DNA from: Ectothiorhodospira magna
GTDB taxonomy: Bacteria > Pseudomonadota > Gammaproteobacteria > Ectothiorhodospirales > Ectothiorhodospiraceae
DNA length: 64,000 nucleotides
Direction: 5' to 3'
Assembly (NCBI RefSeq): GCF_900110965.1
Contig: NZ_FOFO01000008.1
Coordinates: 1-64,000 of the forward strand
In this document: positions 7,432 to 17,083 of the stretch, piece after piece
Position numbering within the stretch: position 1 is the first letter of the stretch
Layout of the letters: every line of letters begins with the position of its first letter
The notes under the pieces: model-generated
What the model was told of the DNA's origin: nothing
Databases searched by the model: none
What the model saw: only the letters and a program-made list of their open reading frames with translations
Position numbers and translations under genes: made by a program

Positions 7432-8493
7432 ATGGTTCACCCTGCATGCCCAAACATCCTGTCCCAGACGCCCCATGTCCGCCGGTCGGGTTTCCCTCGT
7501 CGTGGAGCCGGGCAATCGGGCCTGTCCCTGGTGGAGTTGATGGTTGCCATGGTCATTGGGCTGATCCTGGTGGGGGGGGCGATCCAGATTTTTTTGGGTA
7601 CCAGTCAGACCTATCGGTTGACCGAAAGCCTGTCCCGGATGCAGGAGGACGGGCGTTTTGCGCTGGATCAGTTGAATCATGATCTGCGGCATGTGGGGTT
7701 TCGTGGGGGCTGTCAGGGAGAAATCCAGAATCTGCTGGATGAGGATGACAGCAAGTATGACGCCAGTTTTTTTGACCTGGACGATGCCATCGAGGGATGG
7801 AACGGGGTTAAGGGAAAGGCGCCTGATGATTATGTGGCAGGTACGGACGTGTTTGTGATCAAGCATGCAGCGAATATCACTGGATTAGCTGCAAGTGGAA
7901 ATACAGGACAAAATTCTGCAAACATCAATTTGCAAAATAAAAACAGCGGTGTCCCACAGGGTACCATCGTAGTAGTGGGAGATGCCGAAAGTTGCGATAT
8001 GTTTCAGAATACTGCTAATGAAAATGCAGGCAACCTGAATCGAGGCGCAGGCGGAGCCGGTATCTCGCCAGGAAATAAAAAAGGGAATCAGGAGTTCAGC
8101 AAAGCCTATTCTGGTGACCTGAATATTTTTACCATCACCAGCCACCTCTACTACATCGGCACCCAAAATGGCCAACGGGCCCTGCGCCGGGTGAGCTATG
8201 ATCGTGGCTTTACCGTGACACCGCCCAATGATGAAATCATCCTCGGCGTATGGGACATGCAGATCACCTATCTGCTCAGAAACGGCACTGAATATGTGGA
8301 TGCCGATGCAGTGGGAAACAACTGGAGAGACGTGATCGCCGTGCGGGTCAGTCTGCTGCTACACAGCGAGCACAACAATCTGGCCGATGCACCGATGGTC
8401 CTGCCCTACAACGGCGCCGCCTTCACTGCTCCCGACCGCCGTTTGTATCAGGTCTTCACCACCACCGTGGCCCTGCGCAACCGTTTGCCATAG
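7432..8493 (+). CDS. pilW: Type IV pilus minor pilin PilW
   Basis: ATG 7432 follows GGAGGGG closely, so it is preferred over the GTG at 7408. The product has 353 residues. The leader ends 'GQSG|LSLVELMVAMVIGLILVGG', with Glu5 present, and 'GTSQTYRLTESLSRMQEDGRFALDQLNHDLRHVGFRGGC' is the PilW signature. The central part (about 7850-8150) is clearly more AT-rich than the ends and is Asn/Gly-rich. The final region 'LGVWDMQITYLLRNG' to 'VFTTTVALRNRLP' is family-typical. It is part of the PilY1-presenting minor pilin complex. Confidence 0.88.
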   Translation: MVHPACPNILSQTPHVRRSGFPRRGAGQSGLSLVELMVAMVIGLILVGGAIQIFLGTSQTYRLTESLSRMQEDGRFALDQLNHDLRHVGFRGGCQGEIQNLLDEDDSKYDASFFDLDDAIEGWNGVKGKAPDDYVAGTDVFVIKHAANITGLAASGNTGQNSANINLQNKNSGVPQGTIVVVGDAESCDMFQNTANENAGNLNRGAGGAGISPGNKKGNQEFSKAYSGDLNIFTITSHLYYIGTQNGQRALRRVSYDRGFTVTPPNDEIILGVWDMQITYLLRNGTEYVDADAVGNNWRDVIAVRVSLLLHSEHNNLADAPMVLPYNGAAFTAPDRRLYQVFTTTVALRNRLP

Positions 8494-8508
8494 CTTAGGA
8501 CTCACTCC

Positions 8509-9021
8509 ATGGCCCGCCTCCCTTCCAGCCTGTTGAACCGGATAATGCCAGGGGATTCCCTGCGCATCCGCCCGCCCCAAAAACAACGGGGCACTGCCCT
8601 GGTCATTTCCCTGATCTTTCTTTTGATGATGACCATCCTCGGTGTCAACGCCATGCGCGATACCACCCTGCAGGAACGCATGGTGGGGAATATGCAGGAT
8701 CGTAATATGGCGTTTCAGGCCAGTGAGGCTGTGTTGCGTGTAGGGGAGGCATGGATAAGAAATCAGGAAGCGCTTGATGATGATGACTTGGGGCAGGCTC
8801 TGTCAGATCCAGCCGCTTGGGATGGCAAAAATCCAACTGGCACCATGCCAATGGAAGAACTTGCGGAAGATCCGGTATTCCATGTTGGCAAGCCTCGTAT
8901 CATCCTTAACGACCCGGCAGATCCAGCCGGTGGTGTGCACGCCATTTATACGGTCGTCTCCAGAGGGGTTGGGCGCTCGGAGAATACAGTGGTAATTATT
9001 CGAACGCATTTCAGGCCCTGA
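8509..9021 (+). CDS. pilX: Type IV pilus assembly protein PilX
   Basis: This 170-residue protein has a long basic leader ending 'KQRG|TALVISLIFLLMMTILGV'. Position 5 of the mature protein is Ile, not Glu, as expected for PilX/GspK-type tip pilins. 'AMRDTTLQERMVGNMQDRNMAFQASEAVLR' is the conserved PilX core. It sits 15 bases after pilW and 54 before pilY1. Codon composition turns AT-rich from about 8700, as in pilW and pilY1. Confidence 0.88.
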   Translation: MARLPSSLLNRIMPGDSLRIRPPQKQRGTALVISLIFLLMMTILGVNAMRDTTLQERMVGNMQDRNMAFQASEAVLRVGEAWIRNQEALDDDDLGQALSDPAAWDGKNPTGTMPMEELAEDPVFHVGKPRIILNDPADPAGGVHAIYTVVSRGVGRSENTVVIIRTHFRP

Positions 9022-9075
9022 CGCCAGGTATTTCAAGGCTGATTTTATTGGAAGTCAATTCAAAAGGTGGGCTTC

Positions 9076-12000
9076 ATGCTGACTTTAAAACACCGTCGCG
9101 CCGCTTTCCGTTTCACCAGTTTATTTTTTCTGGCGGTTGTTTTTTCATTTGGTGCAGGAGCACAGCTTTCGGCCAATGTGAATATTTCTCAGATTCCTCT
9201 ACTGGTGAGTCAGTCCGTTCAACCTCTTGTCATGCTGAACATGTCCAACGACAATCAGCTTTATTTTCATGCTTACCCGGATTACGCCGATCTTACAGGT
9301 GACGGTGCTCCCAATACCACCTATGCCCATGAGGTAGATTATTTTGGGTATTTTGATGCTTACAAGTGCTACAAGTATGACAATGGAGTGTTTGATCCAG
9401 TTGCCCTGACAGCAGACAAATACTGTACTGGAGAGCAATGGAGCGGCAATTTTCTCAACTGGCTGACCATGGCCAGAATTGATGTGGTAAGAAAGATTCT
9501 TTATGGTGGCTATCGTTCCACGGATGATGCCAATGAGACGATTCTTGAGCGTAGTTATCTTCCTAATGATGCCCATGCTTGGGTGCGATACTATGATGGG
9601 GAAGATATCGAAAAATTGACCCCCTTTTCCTTGCCTTTAAGGACAGTCAGTGAGAGTTCCTCAGTTATTACTATTCCTGCGGGGGATCGTAATAGTGCCG
9701 ATCATCGCAGAACCTTTTCTACTTCATGGGCGAGCAATGAGAAGGTGCAAATTGGTGATCAAATCATCATAAGAGATCGTGAAGACCCGGATAATAAATG
9801 GATGGAAGGTGTGGTCCGAAGTAGAACTGGAGGCAATGTCGAGATTCAGGTTACTGCCAGTTCAGGAAGTGGTGCAACCGGCAATGACTGGGAACTATTT
9901 AATGACTCCCGTCGGGGTGTGAGTTTTTGTAATACAACTGTTGGAACCGGGTCATCACAAAATATTAATACCCCTCCGCTTTTGCGTGTAGCGCGTGGAA
10001 ATTACAGCCTGTGGACAGCCAATGAGCGATGGCAATGTCGCTGGAGTGGTGAAGCAAGCAGGGGAAGTCATAATGGGCTCAATGTGGCTGGTTTGCAGTC
10101 TGATAACGCCAATACCTATTCTTCATCGGGGTTATTTGCTAACTTCCGCAACCCGATACGCAATGATGTGCAACTGGGTTCGGGAGATTATCATGTCAGA
10201 CTGCGCGTCTGTGTTACCGAATTACTTGGCGCCGAGGATTGTAAGCAATACCCATCGGGTAGCAATAAGCCGATAGGTCTTTTACAAAGATATGGCGAAG
10301 ACGGTAGCATTCTTTTTGGTTTGATGACGGGTAGTTACAGTAGAAATCTTTCCGGTGGCACCTTGCGCAAGAATATAAAAAGCTTTGCTGATGAAATTGA
10401 TGCCCAAACCGGACGGTTCATTGTTCCCTCCGATGGCGGCTCCATTATCAGATCACTCGATGCGTTGCGTATCTATGGCTATAATCACGGTACTGGTGTA
10501 TATGATGGTGCAGGAGATAGCTGTGGTGTTGGTGTTCAAAAAAGTCAGATGACGGATGGTAAATGCATGAGCTGGGGTAATCCCCAAGCCGAGATATTTC
10601 TGGAAAGTCTGCGCTACTTTGCAGGGAAACCCATGACCTCGGGTTTCCATGTATCGGGCTCGGATAAATTATCCAACCTGCAATCAGAAACCTGGGTTGA
10701 CCCCCTGAATGATCATAACTGGTGTGCCGCATCCAGTATCATCAACTTCAATGCCAGCGTCTCCTCTTTCGACGGTGACCAGTTGGGTGGTTTTTCCTCA
10801 TTACCGGGGGCCGGTGACGTCAGTGAGTGGACCGATAAGGTGGGTAAAGGCGAAGGATTGCATGGTCAGCAAAGATTTTTTGGCGGTAATAATGCCTTGT
10901 GCACCGCTAAGCCCATTGGGGTACTGTCTGACGTATCTGGGCTGTGTCCGGAAGCCCCCAATCAGGATGGTACGTTTCATATCGCCGGACTGGCACACTA
11001 CGCCTATACGAAAAGCATTCGTACCGATCTGCGAGATCACGAGGGAAACGCCCCTGACACTCATGTCAAGACCTATGGTGTGACCTTGGCACCGGCGGTG
11101 CCTAGAATCAATATTCCCAGACCTGGAGAAACCGAGACAGCAGTCACGATACTGCCCGCCTGCGAAAACAAGGGTGATGGCGGGCTACGCTGTGCGCTCT
11201 CGGATTTTCGTATCGTTGAGCAGGATATTGAGAAAGGGACCGGCAGATTTTTCATTCAATGGGATGTTCATGAATGGGGAAGCGACTTTGATATGGATAT
11301 CAACGGTACCCTGTCCTATGTCATTACGGAAAATGAAATCACAGTAACAACCAATGCCTGGGCCCAGTCCAGCAGTCGTCCTGCCGGTTTTGGCTATATT
11401 ATCAGCGGTACTACTCAAGATGGCTATCATGCTCACTCCGGAATAAATGATTACACCTATGTAGACCCTACGGGTGTTCTTGGTTGCAATAACTGCGGAG
11501 TCGGTGATCCAGAAACATCCGTGACCTACACCTTGGGTGGCGATACTGCCAAATTACTGCGTGAGCCTTTGTTCTATGCGGCTAAATGGGGCGGTTACCA
11601 CAAAACTGGTGGTATGACATTTCCTGATGATGTGGCTTCTTGGGACAGAACCGGGGACGGTCTGCCGGATAATTATTTCTTTGCCATTGATCCGGCTAGA
11701 TTGGCAGAGGGTCTGACACAAGCCTTTGATGCCATTGCTCAGGCGGCCACAGCAACCACCTCAGCTGCAGTCAGTTCTCCACATCTGCTGGATGGAACTC
11801 TTGTTTTTGTTGCAGGCTTTGACAGCACGGACTGGTCGGGCGAACTCAAAGCCTATGCACTGAACGCCGATGGGAGTCGCGGACAGGAGGCATGGAATGC
11901 AGCAACTCGTTTGTCCAGCAATAACACCCGTGCCATTTTCACCACCCAAAGGGATTCAATGTCCAATATCAGTACCAAGGGCGTGATCCTGAATCTTTCC

Positions 12001-13662
12001 AGTCTTCATCCGAATCAGCAGGACGCCATCAATCATAACCCAGGTGGTGATGCCGGACTGGCTGAAGAGCGTCTTGGCTGGATTAGAGGCAATGATAACG
12101 CTGATCAAAGTTTCAGGCAGCGCCCTCATAGACTGGGTGATATCGTCCATTCCAATCCTCAGTTTATTCGGCAGCGTTATGAAGGTTTTTCCCGCATTCT
12201 GGGAGCACCTTCGCTGCGGGACATAAAGCCTGTCATTTACGTTGCCTCCAACGGCGGCATGCTCCATGCCTTTGATGCCGATACAGGTGATGAGCTGTTT
12301 GCCTTCATGCCGGGAGAGTTGCTGCTTCCCGAGGCTGGAGAGACTTTTTCTCCCATGAGTCGTCTTATGGAAAAAGACTATCAGGAGAATCGCCGTTTCT
12401 ATGTGGATGGTACTGTCACCGTCGAAGAAGCCCTGATCAATAATAACTGGAGGCGGATATTGGTGGGCACCATGGGGGCCGGAGGGCGTAGTGTTTTTGC
12501 GCTGGATGTTTCCGACCCTGGAAAATTCAATCAGGATCATGTGCTTTGGGAGTTTTCCCATGAGCAGTTGGGATATGGCGTGACTGAGGCAAGGATTGCC
12601 AGAATGGGAGATGGAAGTTGGGTCGCCATTTTCGGTAATGGCTATAACAGTAAGGATCACAAGGCCGTACTTTTCATCGTCAATCTTGAAACTGGAAATT
12701 TGGTCAAATTGATAGACACTGGGGAGGGTAGTACAAGCCAGCCCAATGGCCTTGCACCGGCGGCATGGACCCATTGGCCCGAATCAGAACTGAAGGCGCA
12801 GTGGATTTATGCTGGTGATCTGCTCGGCAATCTTTGGCGCTTTGACGTGACTCATAATAATTCAAATAATTGGAAAGCTGAAAAAATCTTCGCGGCAGGG
12901 CCGTCACAGCCAATCACATCGGGGCTGCTCCTGACGGCAGTACCAGACCATGATGGGCTGATGATAAATTTTGGTACCGGCAGCTATTTCCGGGTAGAGG
13001 ATGGTCTGGATATACCCAGCACACCCCATCAGAGTCTTTACGGTATTCTGGATCGTCCCCAGGATAATAAAACCACCAGCGTGGTGACCAGGTCGAACGA
13101 CCTGATCGAGCAAAAGATCGAATTTCAGGGCGAAGCCACCTTTACACGGGAGGATGATCGACAGGTAACCCATACCATTCGCATCCTTTCGGATGAACCG
13201 GTGGATCTCACTCAAAAACGGGGTTGGTATATCGATTTGAATCAGGTTGCGGGTGAGCGTGTCATCAATAAACCAACGCGCCGCGGAACGAGGGTACGAT
13301 TCAGTACGCTGATTCCGAACCCGGATGCCAATCCTTGCTCTCCGTCAGCTGATGGATTCTTTATGGATTTCAATTTACGCACGGGGGGCAGAGAGGAAGA
13401 CCCGGTATTTGACTTTACAGGGGATCTGGCATTTGATGATGCTGATAAGTTCTTGAAGGATAGCAATGATCCGGGATCATTGGTCGCACCTAGTGGTGTT
13501 GGCGGTCTCACCAAAGGGGAAACCATATCAGCCACACGGATTACGGATGATGGTGGTGTCGAGTTGCCTATTCCCGGCGATGGTGCTCCCCCTGATGATT
13601 TGCTTCTGAAGGGTGACCCGTTGTTTTCAAGTGGCCGCCAGTCCTGGCAGCAACTCCGCTAA
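9076..13662 (+). CDS. pilY1: PilY1 family pilus tip adhesin/assembly protein
   Basis: The protein has 1528 residues from ATG 9076 (AGGTGG five bases upstream); a GTG at 9067 is also possible. A Sec signal peptide covers about residues 1-32. The N-terminal half contains 'HAYPDYADLTGDGAPNTTY' and 'WSGNFLNWLTMARIDVVRKI', typical of Neisseria PilC/PilY1 proteins. The C-terminal PilC beta-propeller starts near 'SSPHLLDGTLVFVAGFD' (about 910) and includes 'DIVHSNPQFIRQRYEG', 'VIYVASNGGMLHAFDADTGD' and several Asp-rich loops that could bind calcium. It caps the minor pilin complex, promotes pilus extension and can act as an adhesin. It ends convergently against fimT. Confidence 0.9.
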   Translation: MLTLKHRRAAFRFTSLFFLAVVFSFGAGAQLSANVNISQIPLLVSQSVQPLVMLNMSNDNQLYFHAYPDYADLTGDGAPNTTYAHEVDYFGYFDAYKCYKYDNGVFDPVALTADKYCTGEQWSGNFLNWLTMARIDVVRKILYGGYRSTDDANETILERSYLPNDAHAWVRYYDGEDIEKLTPFSLPLRTVSESSSVITIPAGDRNSADHRRTFSTSWASNEKVQIGDQIIIRDREDPDNKWMEGVVRSRTGGNVEIQVTASSGSGATGNDWELFNDSRRGVSFCNTTVGTGSSQNINTPPLLRVARGNYSLWTANERWQCRWSGEASRGSHNGLNVAGLQSDNANTYSSSGLFANFRNPIRNDVQLGSGDYHVRLRVCVTELLGAEDCKQYPSGSNKPIGLLQRYGEDGSILFGLMTGSYSRNLSGGTLRKNIKSFADEIDAQTGRFIVPSDGGSIIRSLDALRIYGYNHGTGVYDGAGDSCGVGVQKSQMTDGKCMSWGNPQAEIFLESLRYFAGKPMTSGFHVSGSDKLSNLQSETWVDPLNDHNWCAASSIINFNASVSSFDGDQLGGFSSLPGAGDVSEWTDKVGKGEGLHGQQRFFGGNNALCTAKPIGVLSDVSGLCPEAPNQDGTFHIAGLAHYAYTKSIRTDLRDHEGNAPDTHVKTYGVTLAPAVPRINIPRPGETETAVTILPACENKGDGGLRCALSDFRIVEQDIEKGTGRFFIQWDVHEWGSDFDMDINGTLSYVITENEITVTTNAWAQSSSRPAGFGYIISGTTQDGYHAHSGINDYTYVDPTGVLGCNNCGVGDPETSVTYTLGGDTAKLLREPLFYAAKWGGYHKTGGMTFPDDVASWDRTGDGLPDNYFFAIDPARLAEGLTQAFDAIAQAATATTSAAVSSPHLLDGTLVFVAGFDSTDWSGELKAYALNADGSRGQEAWNAATRLSSNNTRAIFTTQRDSMSNISTKGVILNLSSLHPNQQDAINHNPGGDAGLAEERLGWIRGNDNADQSFRQRPHRLGDIVHSNPQFIRQRYEGFSRILGAPSLRDIKPVIYVASNGGMLHAFDADTGDELFAFMPGELLLPEAGETFSPMSRLMEKDYQENRRFYVDGTVTVEEALINNNWRRILVGTMGAGGRSVFALDVSDPGKFNQDHVLWEFSHEQLGYGVTEARIARMGDGSWVAIFGNGYNSKDHKAVLFIVNLETGNLVKLIDTGEGSTSQPNGLAPAAWTHWPESELKAQWIYAGDLLGNLWRFDVTHNNSNNWKAEKIFAAGPSQPITSGLLLTAVPDHDGLMINFGTGSYFRVEDGLDIPSTPHQSLYGILDRPQDNKTTSVVTRSNDLIEQKIEFQGEATFTREDDRQVTHTIRILSDEPVDLTQKRGWYIDLNQVAGERVINKPTRRGTRVRFSTLIPNPDANPCSPSADGFFMDFNLRTGGREEDPVFDFTGDLAFDDADKFLKDSNDPGSLVAPSGVGGLTKGETISATRITDDGGVELPIPGDGAPPDDLLLKGDPLFSSGRQSWQQLR

Positions 13663-13667
13663 GAGCG

Positions 13668-13701
13668 GCGGCGATGGGCACTTTGGCGTGCCTGTCGCCG
13701 C
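13668..13701. terminator. Hairpin between convergent pilY1 and fimT
   Basis: GCGGCGA/TCGCCGC and inner GGCAC/GTGCC stems, separated by TG/TG mismatches, form a strong hairpin followed on the forward strand by GTTCCTCTTTCC. It probably ends the pilE-pilY1 transcript and perhaps the opposing one. Confidence 0.5.
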
Positions 13702-13717
13702 GTTCCTCTTTCCCCCT

Positions 13718-14266
13718 TCAGCAGTTACCTTTTTCCAGGCGCACATTGCCGCTGGCCACCACCTCCAGGGTACGACTCTGACCCTGCTTGCACCCCTTGA
13801 TCTTGAGCGTGAAACTGCCAGCGGTGGTGGCGTCGCCCCGTCCGGAAAAGGTGATCCGGTTGGGGCCTGTGAGTGTATCCACGGTGCCAGGCGGGGCGTT
13901 CCAGATCCTGAGTACATTGTCATTGCTGCCGCCCTTGACCGTGCCGCTGCCCGAATCCACAAAAGCCACCCAGGCGTTGTCCTTCCAGTTGGTGGTGCAG
14001 GTGGGGATGGTGGCCTCGGGGTTGGCAGTTGGGCAGAGGCTGACGGCCTCACCCCGGCGCACGGCTTCATTGCGGGTGAAGGTGAGGGCATTGAGCAGGG
14101 TATTGGCCTGGGCGGCGGTGCGGTTATTGACGATCATGGTCTGAAAGCTGGGTATGCCGATGGTCAACAGAATGGCCAGCAGGGCGACGGTGATCATCAG
14201 TTCGATGAGGCTGAAGCCTCGGGGGGCGTGAATCGGTGGCCGGGGATGGACCATGAGGGGCGACAT
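13718..14266 (-). CDS. fimT: FimT/GspH family pseudopilin
   Basis: This 182-residue protein has the prepilin leader 'HAPRG|FSLIELMITVALLAILLTIGIPSF', with Glu5 present. 'NALTFTRNEAVRRGEAVSLCP' is the GspH/FimT signature. Four cysteines lie in the globular part. TGGAG lies six bases before the ATG. FimT-type minor pilins help assemble pili, and some bind DNA during natural transformation. Here the gene lies on the opposite strand to the other minor pilins and 69 bases downstream of pilQ, separated by a 10-bp hairpin. It could be the last gene of the pilMNOPQ operon or be transcribed on its own. Confidence 0.85.
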   Translation of the reverse strand: MSPLMVHPRPPIHAPRGFSLIELMITVALLAILLTIGIPSFQTMIVNNRTAAQANTLLNALTFTRNEAVRRGEAVSLCPTANPEATIPTCTTNWKDNAWVAFVDSGSGTVKGGSNDNVLRIWNAPPGTVDTLTGPNRITFSGRGDATTAGSFTLKIKGCKQGQSRTLEVVASGNVRLEKGNC

Positions 14267-14298
14267 GACTGACTCCAGGGGATTGCGGCTCCAGGTAT

Positions 14299-14326
14299 GG
14301 CAGCCGGGAGTGGAAGCCCGGCTGCC
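14299..14326. terminator. Perfect 10-bp hairpin between pilQ and fimT
   Basis: GGCAGCCGGG pairs with CCCGGCTGCC over an 8-base loop just past the pilQ stop. No U-run follows in either direction, so it is either a weak terminator or an mRNA 3'-end stabiliser. Confidence 0.45.
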
Positions 14327-14335
14327 GTAGAGCCT

Positions 14336-16516
14336 TTAGGGGTTGAGGGTAGATTCCTCAATCACTCGGGGAGTGACAAAAATCAGTAATTCGTTCTTTG
14401 TTGAATCACTTCTTTGTTGCCTGAAAAGATGACCTAAAACGGGTATGTCTCCTAGCAGTGGAGTCCTGGCGGAGCTTCTGATGTTCGCTGTCTCATAAAC
14501 GCCGCCCAATACTACAGTTTCACCATTTCTTACAAAAACCTGCGTTTCAACTTCATTTTTATTAATGGCAAATCCATCTGGTGTGATTTCACCTCGACTA
14601 TCTTTGCTAACTTTGATATTAAGAATTATATTTCCGTTAGGAGTGATTTGTGGCGTGACTTCGGTGATTAGCTTTGCATCCCTGAAAATCACGTCAGGCG
14701 TCCCATCAGTGCCAACAGACTTGTAAGGGATTTCTTCGCCTTTCTCTATTCTTGCCATTTGCCCATTGGTGGTAATGACTCTTGGGCTAGAAACAATCTC
14801 TCCACGTTGCTCCTGCTGCAATGCTAAAAGCTCTAAGTCCAGTAATATATCTGGTCTTAAAATGGAAAAACCAATACCGCTTGTAGCTGCTTCCGATGTG
14901 GGAAGATTAATATTTAATCTACTATTTAAATCTGGAAAACCACCTAGAGGAAAAGCACTCCCCGTTGCATTGAGATTGCCCATGGCACTGCCAATCATGT
15001 TGTCAGCTGCATTTAGTCTCCCTCCGGTGGTAGCAATAGTATTACCCCTCTGTCTTGCCCCTGTTACACCAAATCTTGCACCTAATTCACGCGCAAAAGA
15101 ATCTGAGGCAATCACAATCCGCGTCTCAATCAGCACCTGTTGCACCGGAATGTCCAGGGAATTGACCAGCCGCCGAACCTGCTCCAGCTTCTCGTTGGTA
15201 TCCTGCACCAGCAACGTGTTGGTGCGGTTATCCACGGTGATGCTGCCCCGTTCCGACATAAACCGGCCACGATCACCACTGATGATCCCCGCCACATCTT
15301 CCGCCCTGGCATAATTCACCTGAATGAACTCCGCCCGCAGGGGAGCCAGTTCCCGCACCTGCTGCTGGGCTTCCAGCTCCTGGCGCTCCCGGGCGGCAAT
15401 CTCCGTGGCCGGGGCCACGAAGATCACGTTGCCCGCCTGGCGCATGGCCAGCCCCTTGGTCTTGAGGATGATATCCAGCGCCTGATCCCAGGGCACATTA
15501 CGCAGACGCAGGGTGATATTGCCGGTGACCGAGTCGCTGACTACCACGTTGAGATCGGTAAAATCGGCAATGAGCTGCAGCACGGAACGGATTTCAATAT
15601 CCTGAAAATTCAGGGACAGCCGCTCCCCCACATAGGTAAACCGCTCCCTGGCCAGCGCCTCCCGCTCCTCCCGGCTCAGGGGCTTGACCTCCACAATGTA
15701 GGTGTTGTCGCTTTGGTAGGACAACAGATCGTAATCCCCAGACGTGGTCACGGTGATGCGGACCCGATCCGTTTCCCGCAGGGTGTCGATCATCTGCACC
15801 GGGGTGGCAAAGTCGGTCACGTCCAGGCGCCGCTCCAGGGCTTCGGGCAGATGGGCACGATGGAAAGAGACTTCGATACGGTTGTTCTGCTCCCGAATGT
15901 CCACGGGGGTGCGGGGGTCTGCCAGGGTGATGATCACCCGACCTTCACCTTCCGGGCCGCGACGAAAGTCCACATTGTTGATGGATCGGGGATGATCCCC
16001 CCGCTGGACCGGGGCTTCACGGCTGGGCAGGGCACTGGCCACGCTGGTGCCGGTGTAGGGCGCCGCCACGGGTACACCGCTGGGACTGAGGGTCAGGGTG
16101 AGGGTGTTGCCTTCCCGCTCGATGTCATAGCCCATCATGCGCACCAGATTGAACACCACCCTGGTGCGTCCGCCGGCCTCCACGGCGTTGACCGACTGGG
16201 TCAGCCCCAGGTTGATTTGCTGGGTGCGCTGGGCCAGGGCATTGCGGGTGTCTTGAAAATCCAGGGCAATGCGGGCCGGATTATCGATGGTAAAACTCAT
16301 GGGCTCTGGGGCCGGGCCAGAAAAGCGCATCACCACCTGTAGCCGGTCGCCGGGCAGGGTGCTGTAAATCAGCTGTTCCAGTGCCTGTTCTTCCTGGGCA
16401 ATGGCGGTGTGCCAGGGCAGCGCCAGCAGGCACAGCATCAGCAGTGGTCCCAGGCTGCGCCAGAATGGCGTCAGTGGTGGCCGGGACGGGGTGAGTCGCA
16501 AGGTGCGCGGTGTCAT
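14336..16516 (-). CDS. pilQ: Type IV pilus secretin PilQ
   Basis: This 726-residue outer-membrane secretin has a signal peptide (about 1-40) and two AMIN peptidoglycan-binding domains (about 46-145 and 178-275). A secretin/TonB short N-terminal domain follows (about 295-365, 'LSLNFQDIEIRSVLQLIADF'), then an N1 domain ('EFIQVNYARAEDVAGIISG'). The gate/beta-barrel domain contains 'VVLGGVYE' and ends in 'LGDIPVLGHLFRQQ' and 'ELLIFVTPRVIEE'. It makes the pore through which the pilus exits. AGAGGA precedes the ATG. The 3' third (14339 to about 15118) is strikingly AT-rich compared with the 5' part of the same gene. Confidence 0.93.
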   Translation of the reverse strand: MTPRTLRLTPSRPPLTPFWRSLGPLLMLCLLALPWHTAIAQEEQALEQLIYSTLPGDRLQVVMRFSGPAPEPMSFTIDNPARIALDFQDTRNALAQRTQQINLGLTQSVNAVEAGGRTRVVFNLVRMMGYDIEREGNTLTLTLSPSGVPVAAPYTGTSVASALPSREAPVQRGDHPRSINNVDFRRGPEGEGRVIITLADPRTPVDIREQNNRIEVSFHRAHLPEALERRLDVTDFATPVQMIDTLRETDRVRITVTTSGDYDLLSYQSDNTYIVEVKPLSREEREALARERFTYVGERLSLNFQDIEIRSVLQLIADFTDLNVVVSDSVTGNITLRLRNVPWDQALDIILKTKGLAMRQAGNVIFVAPATEIAARERQELEAQQQVRELAPLRAEFIQVNYARAEDVAGIISGDRGRFMSERGSITVDNRTNTLLVQDTNEKLEQVRRLVNSLDIPVQQVLIETRIVIASDSFARELGARFGVTGARQRGNTIATTGGRLNAADNMIGSAMGNLNATGSAFPLGGFPDLNSRLNINLPTSEAATSGIGFSILRPDILLDLELLALQQEQRGEIVSSPRVITTNGQMARIEKGEEIPYKSVGTDGTPDVIFRDAKLITEVTPQITPNGNIILNIKVSKDSRGEITPDGFAINKNEVETQVFVRNGETVVLGGVYETANIRSSARTPLLGDIPVLGHLFRQQRSDSTKNELLIFVTPRVIEESTLNP

Positions 16517-16534
16517 GATGTGAAATCCTCTTGC

Positions 16535-17083
16535 CTATTCCGAGAGCGCAATGGCGCCACTGCGTTCCATATAGCCGCCAAACCCGTCCGGTACGATTTC
16601 GGTGATCTGGATGCCCGTGGGGGTGATCCGGTCGATGTGGCCGTGGTTCTGCCCCAGGTAGTTGCCTTCGGCCACCTGCTGGATGGTGCGATCCGGGGTC
16701 CGGATCAGGGCCCATCGGATACCGCCCTGTTCCAGGGTGCCCACCATGCGCAGGGTATCCAGGGGGAATTGTTCCAGGTATTCCCGGGTGCGGGTACGGT
16801 CGATGGTGACGGTACTGGTGGTGGAAACTTCCGGTTCATCGGCCCGAATGGCAATCACGGTGCGATCAAAGGGGTCTCGTTCGTGGCCGGGATAGGTGAA
16901 TGTCTCGTGGGGGACGATTTCCGGGATGGGTTCGATGGCACCACCGGGACGTTGCTTGACCTGTTCCACATAGTGTCTCAGATCGGAGAGGTCTCCGGTA
17001 CAGCCAGAAACCCCCAGGATGGCCAGCAGCAGGGCAGTGGCTCTGGGGGGGATGCGGTGTTGGGATAGGCAGCGATCAGCCAT
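16535..17083 (-). CDS. pilP: Pilus assembly lipoprotein PilP
   Basis: The protein has 182 residues. A lipoprotein signal ends in the lipobox 'LGVSGC'. The body 'FTYPGHERDPFDRTVIA' and 'FPLDTLRMVGTLEQGGIRWALI' to 'GNYLGQNHGHIDRITPTGIQI' is the PilP domain. PilP links the inner-membrane PilNO dimer to the PilQ secretin. It overlaps pilO by eight bases and lies 18 bases before pilQ. Confidence 0.92.
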   Translation of the reverse strand: MADRCLSQHRIPPRATALLLAILGVSGCTGDLSDLRHYVEQVKQRPGGAIEPIPEIVPHETFTYPGHERDPFDRTVIAIRADEPEVSTTSTVTIDRTRTREYLEQFPLDTLRMVGTLEQGGIRWALIRTPDRTIQQVAEGNYLGQNHGHIDRITPTGIQITEIVPDGFGGYMERSGAIALSE

